Positions 8,206-16,687 are shown, counted from the first letter of the stretch. The stretch: DNA of 64,000 nucleotides from Caulobacter sp. X (GCF_002742635.1 NZ_PEGF01000001.1:1984001-2048000); one strand, 5' to 3'. Notes: generated by a model not told the origin, from the letters alone. Numbers and translations: made by a program.

Positions 8206-9369
8206 TCAGTTCTGGCGGACCGGGCTTTCGATCTGGGCCAGCTGGTCCAGGTCGGCCTTCTCGGTCTTGACCGGCACCGGCGCGACGGTGTCGCCGGGCT
8301 TGACCTTCTGCAGGCCGCCGACGATCACCCGGTCGCCGGGCTTCAGGCCCGAGCGGATGATGCGCAGGTTCCCGGCCAGCGGACCGATCTCGACCGGGCG
8401 GTACTCGGCCTTGTTGGCCTTGTCGACCACCACGACGAAGCGCTTGCCGAGGTCCGTGGCGACGGCGCGATCGGGCGCCAGGGCGACGGTCTGGGTCTCG
8501 GCGCTGACCAGGCGAATGCGGGCGAACAGGCCCGGCGTGAAGCGGCCGTCGGCGTTGGCGAAGATCGCCCGGCCGGCGATGGTGCCGCTCTTGGCGTCCA
8601 GGGCGTTGTCGATGAAGGCCAGCTTGCCGACGTGCGGATAGCCGTCCTCGGTCATCAGGCCCATATAGACCGGCCCGCCCTTGCCGCGCTCGGCCGAGGC
8701 GTACTTCAGGAAGGTCTGCTCGTCGGCGTTGAACTCGGCATAGATCGGGGTGTCGGACACCACGGTCGTCAGCAGGCTCGACTGGGTGACGAGGTTGCCG
8801 CGCGTGATGATGGCCTTGGAGACCCGGCCGTCGATCGGCGAGGTCACGCGGGTCCATTCCAGGTTCAGCCGAGCGGTCTGCAGGGCGGCCTGGGCGGCGG
8901 CGAGGTTGGCCTGGGCCGCGCGCTCTTCCGAGGCCAGACGATCGAATTCGCTCTGGGCCAGGGCGTTCTGCTCGATCAGGCGACGGCCGCGCTCGCGATT
9001 GACCACCGCCAGATCCAGCTGGGCCTTGGCGCGCGCCACCTCGGCGGCGGCGCGGTCGGCCTCGGCCTTGTAGGGGCGCGGGTCGATCTGGAACAGCACC
9101 TGGCCCTTGTGGACGCGGGCGCCCTCGGCGAACTGGGCGCCGTCGATATAGCCGGAGACGCGCGGACGGATCTCGACGGTGTCGATCGGCTCCAAGCGGC
9201 CGGTGAAGTCGTCCCACTGGCGCAGGGACTTGAAGGCGACGTCGGTGACGGTGACCTGGGCGGGCGGCGGCGCCGCGGCGGCGTCCTGCTTGGCCTGGGC
9301 CGAGCAGGCGGCCAGCACGGCCACGGCCGCGAGGCCGGCGAAGGACGTGATGACGGGTTGGAGACGCAT
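8206..9369 (-). CDS. acrA: RND efflux periplasmic adaptor (membrane fusion lipoprotein)
   Basis: 387 aa. The signal peptide carries a lipobox (VLAAC near residue 21), so the mature protein is probably an inner-membrane lipoprotein. Next come the barrel-sandwich/lipoyl segment (GYIDGAQFAEGARVHKGQVL), an alanine-rich coiled hairpin (~residues 100-165), the second lipoyl half (TRVTSPIDGRVSKA) and the membrane-proximal domain ending LKPGDRVIVGGLQKVKPGD. It bridges AcrB and NodT. It is the first full gene of the operon, with the start at 9369 and no strong Shine-Dalgarno. A short ORF lies 41 bases upstream. Confidence 0.94.
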   Translation of the reverse strand: MRLQPVITSFAGLAAVAVLAACSAQAKQDAAAAPPPAQVTVTDVAFKSLRQWDDFTGRLEPIDTVEIRPRVSGYIDGAQFAEGARVHKGQVLFQIDPRPYKAEADRAAAEVARAKAQLDLAVVNRERGRRLIEQNALAQSEFDRLASEERAAQANLAAAQAALQTARLNLEWTRVTSPIDGRVSKAIITRGNLVTQSSLLTTVVSDTPIYAEFNADEQTFLKYASAERGKGGPVYMGLMTEDGYPHVGKLAFIDNALDAKSGTIAGRAIFANADGRFTPGLFARIRLVSAETQTVALAPDRAVATDLGKRFVVVVDKANKAEYRPVEIGPLAGNLRIIRSGLKPGDRVIVGGLQKVKPGDTVAPVPVKTEKADLDQLAQIESPVRQN

Positions 9370-9409
9370 GGGGGAGGAACCTGTCGGGGGAGGAAACGGA
9401 GGACGGCGG

Positions 9410-9514
9410 CTATTCGAGGACGGGCGAGCGCGGGACGCGGCGCGTGGACTGGCCAAGAGCGCGGACCGTGGTCCAGTCGTGGGCGGCCTCGGTCTTGGAC
9501 TTGAAGAAGCCCAT
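9410..9514 (-). CDS. Candidate 34-aa leader ORF of the efflux operon
   Basis: ATG 9514 to TAG 9410, with AAAGGG a few bases upstream of the start. The peptide begins MGFFKSKTEAAHDW and ends PRSPVLE. Nearly all its codons end in G or C, like real genes here, and it lies entirely within the leader of acrA on the same strand. It is too short for a firm call and I recognise no family. It could be a regulatory leader peptide, a small protein, or chance in GC-rich DNA. Confidence 0.4.
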   Translation of the reverse strand: MGFFKSKTEAAHDWTTVRALGQSTRRVPRSPVLE

Positions 9515-9679
9515 GAAACCCTTTGCCTTTGCCGTTGAGGGCACGGCGCGGGGCGCGGTGACGTAAACGTTTGTTTGCGGGGGCATTGGCGCGCGCTCCT
9601 TAGGGGTTTAAGGGATCAAATGTCGCAGGGACGGTTACTTGACCCGGGCGACCGGAATGACGATTTAGGATGTGACGAG

Positions 9680-9721
9680 ACCGTTCGGTATCATCGCTCC
9701 AGGCGAGAGATACTGACCGGT
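9680..9721. promoter_or_regulatory. Candidate TetR operator(s) in the acrA/tetR divergent region
   Basis: ACCGTTCGGT (9680-9689) and ACCGGT (9716-9721) are dyads with matching half-sites (ACCG/CGGT), 31-72 bases ahead of the repressor start. The 382-base interval 9370-9751 between acrA and the repressor otherwise holds only the leader ORF. Assignment to the adjacent TetR protein is inferred from position. Confidence 0.4.
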
Positions 9722-9751
9722 AACTCGCACGTCAAGGAGAGGTCCGCCAAA

Positions 9752-10384
9752 ATGGCGCCAAGAAATTCTGGGGACGGGGTTATGGGCGATAAGGAAGCGG
9801 CCGTTTGTACGCCCGCGTCCAAGCGTCCGGCGCGTGACCGGATCTTCGAAACCGCCCGTGAGCTGTTCTATCAGCACGGCATCCGCGCCGTCGGCGTCGA
9901 GACGATCGCCGCCGAGGCCGACGCCACCAAGATGACGCTCTATCGGAACTTCCCGTCCAAGGACGAGCTGGTGGCCGAGGTCCTGCGCGAGCAGGAGCGC
10001 GAATACTGGGCGTGGTGGGAAAGCGTCACCGCCGTCTGCTGCACCGATCCTCGCGCCCAGCTCGAGGCGATCTTCGACGCCTTCGAGACCAAGGCCTGCA
10101 ACAAGGACGTTCACGGCTGCCCGCTGTCCAACGCCGCCATCGAGCTGCACGAGGAAGGCCACCCGGCCCAGGTCGTCTCGGTCAACTACAAGAAGGAGCT
10201 GCACCGGCGGCTCACCGACCTGGCGCGCCGCGCCGGGGCCAAGGACGACGATCTGGCCGACGCCCTGATGCTGCTGATGGAGGGCTCCTACACCGCCCGG
10301 GTCACCCTGGGGGCGGACGGTCCTTCCCGCGCCGTGGCCCGCTCGGCCCGGGCGCTGATCCGCTACCACCTGGACGGCTGCTGA
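9752..10384 (+). CDS. tipR: TetR-family repressor of the divergent efflux operon (TipR-like)
   Basis: 210 aa. The N-terminal TetR helix-turn-helix runs from about residue 26 to 72 (RDRIFETARELFYQHGIRAVGVETIAAE and TKMTLYRNFPSKDELVAEVL), followed by an all-helical ligand-binding domain containing two cysteine-bearing stretches (TAVCCTD, VHGCPLS). The start at 9752 is set by AAGGAGAGG ten bases upstream; the frame stays open further up without support. It is divergent from acrA-acrB-nodT, and in Caulobacter the repressor in this position is TipR. I infer repression of the pump and of itself. Confidence 0.85.
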   Translation: MAPRNSGDGVMGDKEAAVCTPASKRPARDRIFETARELFYQHGIRAVGVETIAAEADATKMTLYRNFPSKDELVAEVLREQEREYWAWWESVTAVCCTDPRAQLEAIFDAFETKACNKDVHGCPLSNAAIELHEEGHPAQVVSVNYKKELHRRLTDLARRAGAKDDDLADALMLLMEGSYTARVTLGADGPSRAVARSARALIRYHLDGC

Positions 10385-10390
10385 GCCGCT

Positions 10391-10441
10391 AGAGCCCTTT
10401 CCGATCTGATTGAATCAATCAGATCGGATAAAAAGGGCTCT
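10391..10441. repeat. Intergenic palindrome 1 (AGAGCCCTTT family)
   Basis: Arms AGAGCCCTTTCCGATCTGAT and the near-complement ending AAAAGGGCTCT surround TTGAATCAA, which includes a GAATC (GANTC, a CcrM methylation target). It lies between the 3' ends of the tetR and luxR genes. Long intergenic repeats carrying GANTC are known in Caulobacter; whether this is one of them I cannot test. Confidence 0.8.
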
Positions 10442-10453
10442 AATTCAAAAGTT

Positions 10454-10505
10454 TAGAGCATTTTTCGATCCGATAACCGTTTCACACTTATCGGAAAATG
10501 CTCTA
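10454..10505. repeat. Intergenic palindrome 2 (TAGAGCATTTTTCGA family)
   Basis: TAGAGCATTTTTCGATCCG pairs with CGGAAAATGCTCTA at the other end. The last bases form the stop codon of the minus-strand LuxR gene. It is adjacent to palindrome 1, and both lie in a convergent gap where they could act as bidirectional transcription terminators. Confidence 0.8.
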
Positions 10506-11252
10506 GACGGCCCCCCCGCCGATATAGCCCAGGCCCGTCGCCCGATGGATCGCCTGGGCGCGGCCGGCGACCCGCAGCTTCAGGGCCGCGTTCTGGACAT
10601 GGAAGCGGACCGTGGGTCCCGAGATGCCGACGATCTGGGCGATGTCGGCGTCCGTCTTGCCGGCGGCCGCCCACTTCAGACACTGGATTTCGCGCTTGGT
10701 CAGCCGCACGGGCGGCGCGTCGTCGTCGAAACCGTCGCGATAGGCCGAAACCAACCGCAGGGCCGCGCCGTGCAGCTCGTCGGCGCGGGCGGCGTAGAGC
10801 GCCGGCAGCCCCTCCACCGATTTCGCCTCGGCCCAGACCACCGCCCCGATCACCCCGCCGGTCAGATAGGCGGGCGCGATGATGGCCGACCGGACGCCAA
10901 ACGACTCCGCCGCCTCGGCGACCGCGATGGTCTCCAGCCGGGGCAAGGGGCGCCAGCTCGCGAAGCGGCCCTGATGGTAGAAGAAGGGCTCGGCCGTGTA
11001 GCGGGCGGCCAGGATGAACGGCGCCCGTAGGGCGAAGGCGCGGTCGCGCCAATAGCGCAGCGCGCTGTCCAGCCACTCGAACGTCGTCTCGGCGAGCGGC
11101 TTGCCGTCGGCGCCCAGCATCGGTTCGGGACTGGAAATGTCGGCGCTGGCGGCGACATAGGGCAGGCCGATCTCGCGGCCCAGCGCGGCCACGCGTTCGG
11201 CCAGGGCCGTGACCCGCGCCAGACGCGCCTTGTCGTCCGTCCCGTTGGCCAT
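10503..11252 (-). CDS. LuxR-family regulator (autoinducer-binding-like domain plus GerE HTH)
   Basis: 249 aa. The C-terminal ~65 residues are a classic quorum-sensing LuxR helix-turn-helix (LTKREIQCLKWAAAGKTDAD and TVRFHVQNAALKL). The N-terminal ~165 residues have the length and hydrophobic pattern of an autoinducer-binding domain, but I do not see the canonical Asp-Pro of AHL-binding LuxR proteins, so its ligand may be something else. No luxI-type synthase is in the window, so it is a LuxR solo here. A perfect dyad lies 18 bases upstream of its ATG, facing the acyl-CoA dehydrogenase gene. The stop codon lies inside a repeat palindrome. Confidence 0.82.
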   Translation of the reverse strand: MANGTDDKARLARVTALAERVAALGREIGLPYVAASADISSPEPMLGADGKPLAETTFEWLDSALRYWRDRAFALRAPFILAARYTAEPFFYHQGRFASWRPLPRLETIAVAEAAESFGVRSAIIAPAYLTGGVIGAVVWAEAKSVEGLPALYAARADELHGAALRLVSAYRDGFDDDAPPVRLTKREIQCLKWAAAGKTDADIAQIVGISGPTVRFHVQNAALKLRVAGRAQAIHRATGLGYIGGGAV

Positions 11253-11270
11253 TGAGCTCGCCCGCTCTCC

Positions 11271-11290
11271 CTATCGGTTCCGATAGCTTG
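11271..11290. promoter_or_regulatory. lux-box-like dyad 1 (luxR/acyl-CoA dehydrogenase intergenic)
   Basis: CTATCGGTTCCGATAG is a perfect 7-2-7 inverted repeat followed by CTTG. It lies between the divergent luxR and acyl-CoA dehydrogenase genes. An 18/20 match recurs at 12543-12562, ahead of the next gene. Confidence 0.7.
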
Positions 11291-11349
11291 CGCGCCCCCG
11301 TCGCCCCTTCGCAAGTTTCCCCGACGACGCCGAACAAGGGAGCGCGCGC

Positions 11350-12534
11350 GTGGATCTGGAACTGTCTGAGGCCGACCTGGCCTTTCGCGACGCGGTGCGC
11401 GCCTTCCTCGACGCCAAGCTGACGCCCGCGCTTCGCCAGGCCGGCAGGCGCATGACCAGCGTCTTCTGCGACAAGGCCCGCAGCCTGGCCTGGCAGAAGA
11501 TCCTGCATGAACGGGGATGGGCCGCGCCGACCTGGCCCGTCGAATACGGCGGACCGGGCTGGAGCGAGATCCAGCGCCATGTCTTCTTCGCCGAGTGCGC
11601 CCGCGCGGGCGCGCCGAACCTGGCGCCGATGGGGCTGCGGATGGTCGCGCCCGCGATCATGGGCTTCGGAACGGCCGAGCAGAAGGCCCGCTACCTGCCG
11701 CGCATCCTGTCGGGCGAGGACTATTGGTGCCAGGGCTATTCCGAGCCGGGTTCGGGCTCGGACCTGGCCTCGCTGCAGATGCGCGCGATCGCCGACGGCG
11801 ACGACTATGTGCTGAACGGCTCGAAGATCTGGACCACCCACGCCCATTGGGCGACCCACATGTTCTGCCTGGTCCGCACCTCGACGGAGGGCAAGCCGCA
11901 GGCGGGCATCACCTTCCTGCTGATCGAGATGGACCGGCCGGGGATCCGCGTCGACCCGATCGTCACCCTGGCTGGCGAACACGAGGTCAACCAGGTGTTC
12001 TTCGACGACGTCCGCACGCCCAAGGCCGACCGCCTGGGCGAGGAAAACCAGGGCTGGACGGTCGCCAAGCACCTGCTGGAGTTCGAGCGAGGCGGCGGCT
12101 ACGCGGCGGGCCTCCACGCCGGGCTTGAACGCCTGCGGGACATGGCGCGCGCCGAGAACATCCTCGACGATCCTCATCATCGGCGTCGCCTGGCGGCGGC
12201 CGAGATCAACGCCCTCGCCATCGACATCACCGAGCGACGGGTGCTCAGCGCCCTGGCGACGGGCGGAAAGCCAGGCCCCGCCTCGTCGATCCTCAAGGTT
12301 CAGGGCTCCGAGCAGATGCAGCGCCTGGACGAACTCGGCGTCGACGCGCTGGGGCCCTACGTCGCCCCGCACCAGCCCAGGGCGCGGGAGGCCGGCTCGA
12401 ACGAGTCTCCAATCGGCCCCGAGCACGGCCTGACGACCATGGCGCGATATCTCAACAACCGCGCGGCCTCGATCTATGGCGGCTCCAAGGAGATCCAGCG
12501 CGACATCATCGCCAGGCTGGTCCTGGGGTTGTGA
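11350..12534 (+). CDS. Acyl-CoA dehydrogenase family protein
   Basis: 394 aa with the full three-domain acyl-CoA dehydrogenase layout: helical N-domain, middle beta-domain with the FAD/substrate segment CQGYSEPGSGSDLASL (near residue 130) and NGSKIWTTHAHWA, and a C-terminal helical domain ending NNRAASIYGGSKEIQRDIIA. It oxidises an acyl-CoA to the enoyl-CoA with FAD; the substrate is not evident. The start is a GTG at 11350 preceded by AAGGGAG. It is divergent from the LuxR gene and followed 105 bases later by a TonB receptor, with matching regulatory dyads upstream of both. No other beta-oxidation gene is adjacent. Confidence 0.9.
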   Translation: MDLELSEADLAFRDAVRAFLDAKLTPALRQAGRRMTSVFCDKARSLAWQKILHERGWAAPTWPVEYGGPGWSEIQRHVFFAECARAGAPNLAPMGLRMVAPAIMGFGTAEQKARYLPRILSGEDYWCQGYSEPGSGSDLASLQMRAIADGDDYVLNGSKIWTTHAHWATHMFCLVRTSTEGKPQAGITFLLIEMDRPGIRVDPIVTLAGEHEVNQVFFDDVRTPKADRLGEENQGWTVAKHLLEFERGGGYAAGLHAGLERLRDMARAENILDDPHHRRRLAAAEINALAIDITERRVLSALATGGKPGPASSILKVQGSEQMQRLDELGVDALGPYVAPHQPRAREAGSNESPIGPEHGLTTMARYLNNRAASIYGGSKEIQRDIIARLVLGL

Positions 12535-12542
12535 CGGCGCCC

Positions 12543-12562
12543 CTATCATTTCCGATAGCTTG
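12543..12562. promoter_or_regulatory. lux-box-like dyad 2 (upstream of TonB-dependent receptor)
   Basis: CTATCATTTCCGATAGCTTG matches dyad 1 at 18 of 20 positions, including the trailing CTTG. It ends 77 bases before the receptor's start codon; dyad 1 ends 59 bases before the dehydrogenase start. This supports co-regulation by the LuxR protein. Confidence 0.65.
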
Positions 12563-12639
12563 TTACGCGAGCAGCCCAACCCCAGGCTGCCTCCAGAGCG
12601 CGCGCCCAATGCAGGCGCGGCCAAAGGGAGGTAAGACGG

Positions 12640-15078
12640 ATGCCAGGACCTACGCGCCTGACCTTGAGCCTGAGCGTGTCGGCGCTCGCCCTGCTGATGG
12701 CGCCCCCCGCCATGGCCCAGAGCGCGGCGCCGCAGAAGCCGGACGAGAGCCTGACCATCGACACCCTGGTGGTGACGGCCCAGCGTCGGGAGGAGACCGC
12801 CAACAGCGTCGGCATGCCGATCCAGGCCTTCAGCGGCGAGGCCCTGCAGCAGCTGCGGGTCACCGACCCCAAGGACCTGACCACCGTCGCCCCCAGCTTT
12901 ACGGTCAGCCAGAGCTATCAGGGCGTGCCCACCTATACGTTGCGCGGCATCGGCTTCAATACGATCAACCTGTCGGCCACCTCGACGGTCGGCACCTATT
13001 GGGACGAGGTCGCCTACGCCTATCCGTTCATGAACACCGGCCCGGTGTTCGACCTCGAGCGGGTCGAGGTGCTTAAAGGCCCGCAAGGCACGCTCTATGG
13101 CCGCAACACCACCGCGGGCCTGATCGACTTCGTCACCAACAAGCCGACCGAGCAGTTCGAGGGCTCGCTGACCGCCGAGGCCGGCGACTACAAGACCTAC
13201 AACCTCGAAGGCGTCGTCAGCGGGCCGCTGGGCGACCGCGTCCAAGGCCGCGCGGCGTTCCGGATGGAGAACAGCGACAAGGGCTGGCAGGTCAGCAACA
13301 GCCGGGACGAGCGCCTGGGCAAGGTCGATCGCGACGGCTGGCGCCTGTCTCTGGCCATGCAGCCGACCGACACGGTCGAGGTCGAGGCCTCCTACTCCGG
13401 CTGGCGCAACAAGTCGGACACCGTCGCGGCCCAGGCCATCGGCTTCACGCCCGCCACCGCCGCCAGCCCGTTCAACGCCCCGGGCGTCGTCAACTATGTC
13501 GCGACCCACGCCCCGACCAAGGCCACGCAAGCCGACTGGGCTCCGCTGTCCACGCGCGGCGTCGATATCGGCGCGGGCCTGGGGATCAGCGATCCCTTGC
13601 GCGAGAACGACCAGTTCCACGCCGGCAAGCTGAAGGTCGCCTGGAACCTCAGCGACGACGTCACCCTGGTCTCGCTGTCCAGCTTCAACCGGCTGACCCG
13701 CAAGGCCGTGTTCGACTGGAGCGGCGCGCCCTACGAGATCCTGATCCAGAAGGCCCATGGCGACATAAAGTCGGCCGCCGAGGAACTGCATCTGGAAGGC
13801 AAGACCGACAAGGGCTCGTGGCTGGTCGGGGCCTATGTCGCGCGCGACAAGATCTATGACAGCAACCGCACACTGCTGGGCCAGAACGCCAATGTCGGCA
13901 CGATCCGCTATGTCGGCTCGACCCTGCTGGCCTCGCCGTTCAACAGCTTCGGCTACACCGCCCTGCAGATGAGCCAGGCGTTCCGCACGTATGAGGACGT
14001 CGGCAACATCGAGACCAAGACCTGGAGCCTGTTCGCCAACGCCGACCACGCCCTGACCGACAGCGTGAAGCTGACGCTGGGCGTCCGCTACAGCCAGGAC
14101 AAACAGGACTATGTCGGATGCTCGCGCGACGTCGGCGGCTCCATGCTGCCGAACGTCAATGTCGTGAACCGGGCGCTGTTCGCCGCCGCCTATGGCCTGG
14201 TGGCGCCGATCACCCAGGGCGGTTGCAACACCTTCGACCCGGCGACCAAGAGCTTCGGCTTCGTGAAGTCCAAGCTGGACGAGGACAACATCGCCTGGCG
14301 CGTGGCGCTCGACTGGCAGGCGGCCCAGGACGTGCTGGTCTTCGCCTCGATCTCGCGCGGGGCCAAGGCCGGGGCGACGCCGATCAACGCCGCCAACATC
14401 TCGACCCAGAACGCGCCCGCCACGCAGGAAATGCTGACCGCCTACGAGATCGGCGTGAAGGCGGGCCTGTTCCAGCGGCGCGTGCAGGCCAATGTCAGCG
14501 GCTTCTACTACGACTACACCGACAAGCAGCTGTCGGTGTACTTCGCCGACCCGATCTACACGGCGCTGTCGCGCCTGGCCAACGTGCCGAACGGCGAAGC
14601 CTATGGCCTCGACGGCGATCTCACCTGGCGCGCCTCGCGGTCGCTGACCCTGATCGCCTCGGCGACCCTGCTGCACACCGAGGTCAAGGGCTACACGGGC
14701 ATCAACGCCGCCGGAAAGCCGCAGGACTTCGATGGCCGTCCGTTCCTGTACAGCCCGAAGTTCCAGGGCGGTCTAACCGCCCTGTTCCACCATCCGGTCG
14801 GCGACGGGCTGGAGCTGAACGCCGCTCTGAACGGCCGCTGGCAAGGCAAGTCCTACGCCGACCTCGAGGGCAATCCGCTGTTCGTGATCGACAGCTACGG
14901 CATGCTCAACGCCAGCGTCGGCCTGGGCGCGCCGGACAAGGGCTGGGAGCTCTCGATCTGGGGCCGCAACATCACCGACGAATATTATTGGAGCGCCGTC
15001 AGCAGCAACGCCAACACGGTGGTGCGCTTCCCCGGCAAGCCCACGACCTACGGCGCGTCCCTGACTTGGAAGTTCTAG
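12640..15078 (+). CDS. TonB-dependent outer-membrane receptor
   Basis: 812 aa. The signal peptide ends near MAPPAMAQS. A TonB box (DTLVVTAQRREE, ~residues 44-55) and the plug domain follow (LRGIGF, RVEVLKGPQGTLYGRNTTAG), then a 22-strand barrel ending in the C-terminal signature TYGASLTWKF. The RBS AAAGGGAGG lies eight bases upstream. This receptor subfamily (VTAQRREE box) is greatly expanded in Caulobacter and sphingomonads, where substrates are usually unknown carbohydrates, siderophores or aromatic compounds. Location behind a lux-box-like dyad and next to an acyl-CoA dehydrogenase suggests uptake of a molecule with an acyl or short-chain part; this is inference. Confidence 0.93.
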   Translation: MPGPTRLTLSLSVSALALLMAPPAMAQSAAPQKPDESLTIDTLVVTAQRREETANSVGMPIQAFSGEALQQLRVTDPKDLTTVAPSFTVSQSYQGVPTYTLRGIGFNTINLSATSTVGTYWDEVAYAYPFMNTGPVFDLERVEVLKGPQGTLYGRNTTAGLIDFVTNKPTEQFEGSLTAEAGDYKTYNLEGVVSGPLGDRVQGRAAFRMENSDKGWQVSNSRDERLGKVDRDGWRLSLAMQPTDTVEVEASYSGWRNKSDTVAAQAIGFTPATAASPFNAPGVVNYVATHAPTKATQADWAPLSTRGVDIGAGLGISDPLRENDQFHAGKLKVAWNLSDDVTLVSLSSFNRLTRKAVFDWSGAPYEILIQKAHGDIKSAAEELHLEGKTDKGSWLVGAYVARDKIYDSNRTLLGQNANVGTIRYVGSTLLASPFNSFGYTALQMSQAFRTYEDVGNIETKTWSLFANADHALTDSVKLTLGVRYSQDKQDYVGCSRDVGGSMLPNVNVVNRALFAAAYGLVAPITQGGCNTFDPATKSFGFVKSKLDEDNIAWRVALDWQAAQDVLVFASISRGAKAGATPINAANISTQNAPATQEMLTAYEIGVKAGLFQRRVQANVSGFYYDYTDKQLSVYFADPIYTALSRLANVPNGEAYGLDGDLTWRASRSLTLIASATLLHTEVKGYTGINAAGKPQDFDGRPFLYSPKFQGGLTALFHHPVGDGLELNAALNGRWQGKSYADLEGNPLFVIDSYGMLNASVGLGAPDKGWELSIWGRNITDEYYWSAVSSNANTVVRFPGKPTTYGASLTWKF

Positions 15079-15149
15079 GCGCGTCGGCGCGCGCCGGCGT
15101 GATGGCCGTCGGCGCGCAATCCTCCCCCGCCATCACAATCTCGGTAACT

Positions 15150-15175
15150 GGAGCGCGGCCGCCAAGCCGCGCTCC
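15150..15175. terminator. Hairpin between convergent TonB receptor and modB
   Basis: GGAGCGCGGC, a six-base loop, then GCCGCGCTCC, followed on the plus strand by TCTCTTATT. The stem is strong and the T-tract poor. It could terminate transcription arriving from either side of this 101-base convergent gap. Confidence 0.6.
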
Positions 15176-15179
15176 TCTC

Positions 15180-15857
15180 TTATTCGGATCGCGCGCGCAG
15201 CAGCACCTTGGAGCGGCTCTCCAGAGCCAGCAGCGCCAACAAGACGGCGAAGGCGAAGACCAGCAGCAGCAGCGACAGGCGGTGAGCCTGGCTCCACTCC
15301 AGCCCCTCGACCAGGCGATAGATCTCGGTCGACAGCACGGTGGTCTCGCCCGGGATATTGCCGCCCAGCATCATCACCACCCCGAACTCGCCGACCGTGT
15401 GGGCGAAGGTCAGGATCGCGGCGGCGACATAGCCCGGCAGGGCCAGCGGCAAGGCCACCCGCCAGAAGCGGTCCCACGGCGAAGCGCCCAGCGTCGCGGC
15501 GGCCTCGAGCGGCTCGTCGCCCACGGCGAGGAAGGCGTTGCGCAGCGGCTGCGCCGCGAACGGCAGCGAATAGATCAGCGAACCGATGACCAGCCCCTCG
15601 AAGGTGAAGGCCAGGGTCCGCACGCCGAAGGGCTGCAGCAGGATCATCAGCGGGCTCTTCGGCCCCAAGGCGATCAGCAGGTAGAAGCCCAGCACCGTCG
15701 GCGGCAGCACGATCGGCAGGGCGACCACCGCCGTCACCACCGTGCGCAGCGACGAGCGTCCGCGCGCCAGCCACCAGGACAGCGGCGTGGCCAGGACCAG
15801 CAGCAGCAGGGTGGTGATCCCCGCCAGTTTCGCCGTCAGCCACAGGACCTCGACCAT
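15180..15857 (-). CDS. modB: Molybdate ABC transporter permease
   Basis: 225 aa with five to six TM segments and the ABC-permease EAA loop ([20 protein letters not shown], near residue 140). It forms the inner-membrane channel for molybdate imported with ModA and an ATPase ModC. It begins two bases after the modA stop, so the two are surely co-transcribed. The usual downstream modC is missing: the next gene is a convergent TonB receptor. The start at 15857 gives the normal family length. Confidence 0.93.
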   Translation of the reverse strand: MVEVLWLTAKLAGITTLLLLVLATPLSWWLARGRSSLRTVVTAVVALPIVLPPTVLGFYLLIALGPKSPLMILLQPFGVRTLAFTFEGLVIGSLIYSLPFAAQPLRNAFLAVGDEPLEAAATLGASPWDRFWRVALPLALPGYVAAAILTFAHTVGEFGVVMMLGGNIPGETTVLSTEIYRLVEGLEWSQAHRLSLLLLVFAFAVLLALLALESRSKVLLRARSE

Positions 15858-15859
15858 GG

Positions 15860-16618
15860 TCAGCGGACCTCGTAGCCGTAGCGCCGGATGATCGCCTTGG
15901 CCTCGCTGCTCTTCAGGAAGGCCACGAACGCCTTGGCCGCCTCGCTGTTCTGGCCGGTCTTCAGCAGCACGGCCTGCTGCTCGATCGGCGTGTGGTCGGC
16001 GGCGGGGACGACCCAACGCGAGCCGCCCTTCTCGTCGATCACCTGCGACAGAGCCACGAAGCCCAGCTCGGCCGCGCCAGTCTGGACGTACTGGAAGGCC
16101 TGGGTGATCGAGGCGCCGGTGACGACCTTCGGTTTCAGCGCGTCGTAGAGCTTGAGCTTGGTCAAGGTCTCGACGGCGGCCTGGCCGTAGGGCGCGGCCT
16201 TGGGATCGGCGATCGCCAGCTTGTCGAACCCGCCCTTGGCGAGCACCGCGCCCTTCGCGTCGACGAGACCCGGCGTCTTGCTGAACAGCACCAGCCGGCC
16301 CGTGGCGTAGGTGAAGCGCGAGCCAGGAACCGACAGACCCTCGGCTTCGGCCTTCCGCGGCCGCTCGACATCGGCGGACAGGAAGACCTCGTACGGCGCG
16401 CCGTTGGCGATCTGAGTGTAGAACTGGCCGGACGAGCCGAAGCTCAGCGTCGCGTCGTGGCCGGTCCTGGCCTTGAACCGCGCCGCGATCTCCTTGGCCG
16501 CCTCGGTGAAGTTGGCGGCGACGGCGACCTTGGTCTCGCCGGCCAGGGCCGCGCCGCCCAGCGTCAGCGACAAGACTCCGGCGAACACGGCGATCAGCAT
16601 CGGACGGCGAGCGATCAT
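15860..16618 (-). CDS. modA: Molybdate-binding periplasmic protein
   Basis: 252 aa with a Sec signal peptide ending near GGAALAGE. The mature protein starts with the ModA pattern [18 protein letters not shown] and has the ligand segments [22 protein letters not shown] and [12 protein letters not shown]. It captures molybdate (or tungstate) in the periplasm and delivers it to ModB. It is divergent from modE with a ModE-type operator in the 69-base gap. Confidence 0.95.
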   Translation of the reverse strand: MIARRPMLIAVFAGVLSLTLGGAALAGETKVAVAANFTEAAKEIAARFKARTGHDATLSFGSSGQFYTQIANGAPYEVFLSADVERPRKAEAEGLSVPGSRFTYATGRLVLFSKTPGLVDAKGAVLAKGGFDKLAIADPKAAPYGQAAVETLTKLKLYDALKPKVVTGASITQAFQYVQTGAAELGFVALSQVIDEKGGSRWVVPAADHTPIEQQAVLLKTGQNSEAAKAFVAFLKSSEAKAIIRRYGYEVR

Positions 16619-16642
16619 CTGGTAATCCTGGCTTGGCGCTGC

Positions 16643-16668
16643 GGTTATGCAGCTGAACTACATAACGA
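16643..16668. promoter_or_regulatory. Mo-box (ModE operator) upstream of modA
   Basis: GGTTATG, an ~8-base spacer, then CTACATAACGAT. The half-sites GTTATG and CATAAC are inverted and closely resemble the E. coli modABC ModE site (CGTTATAT...ACATAACG). It lies between the divergent modA (start 16618) and modE (start 16688). Confidence 0.75.
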
Positions 16669-16687
16669 TGAAACAGGACCCCGGCCA

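Noticed and set aside
10453..14676. A 1407-codon open frame on the minus strand opposite luxR, acyl-CoA dehydrogenase and the TonB receptor
   Set aside because: It is antisense to three well-supported genes, has low-complexity Gly/Arg/Gln/His composition and matches no family; it reflects missing stops in high-GC DNA.
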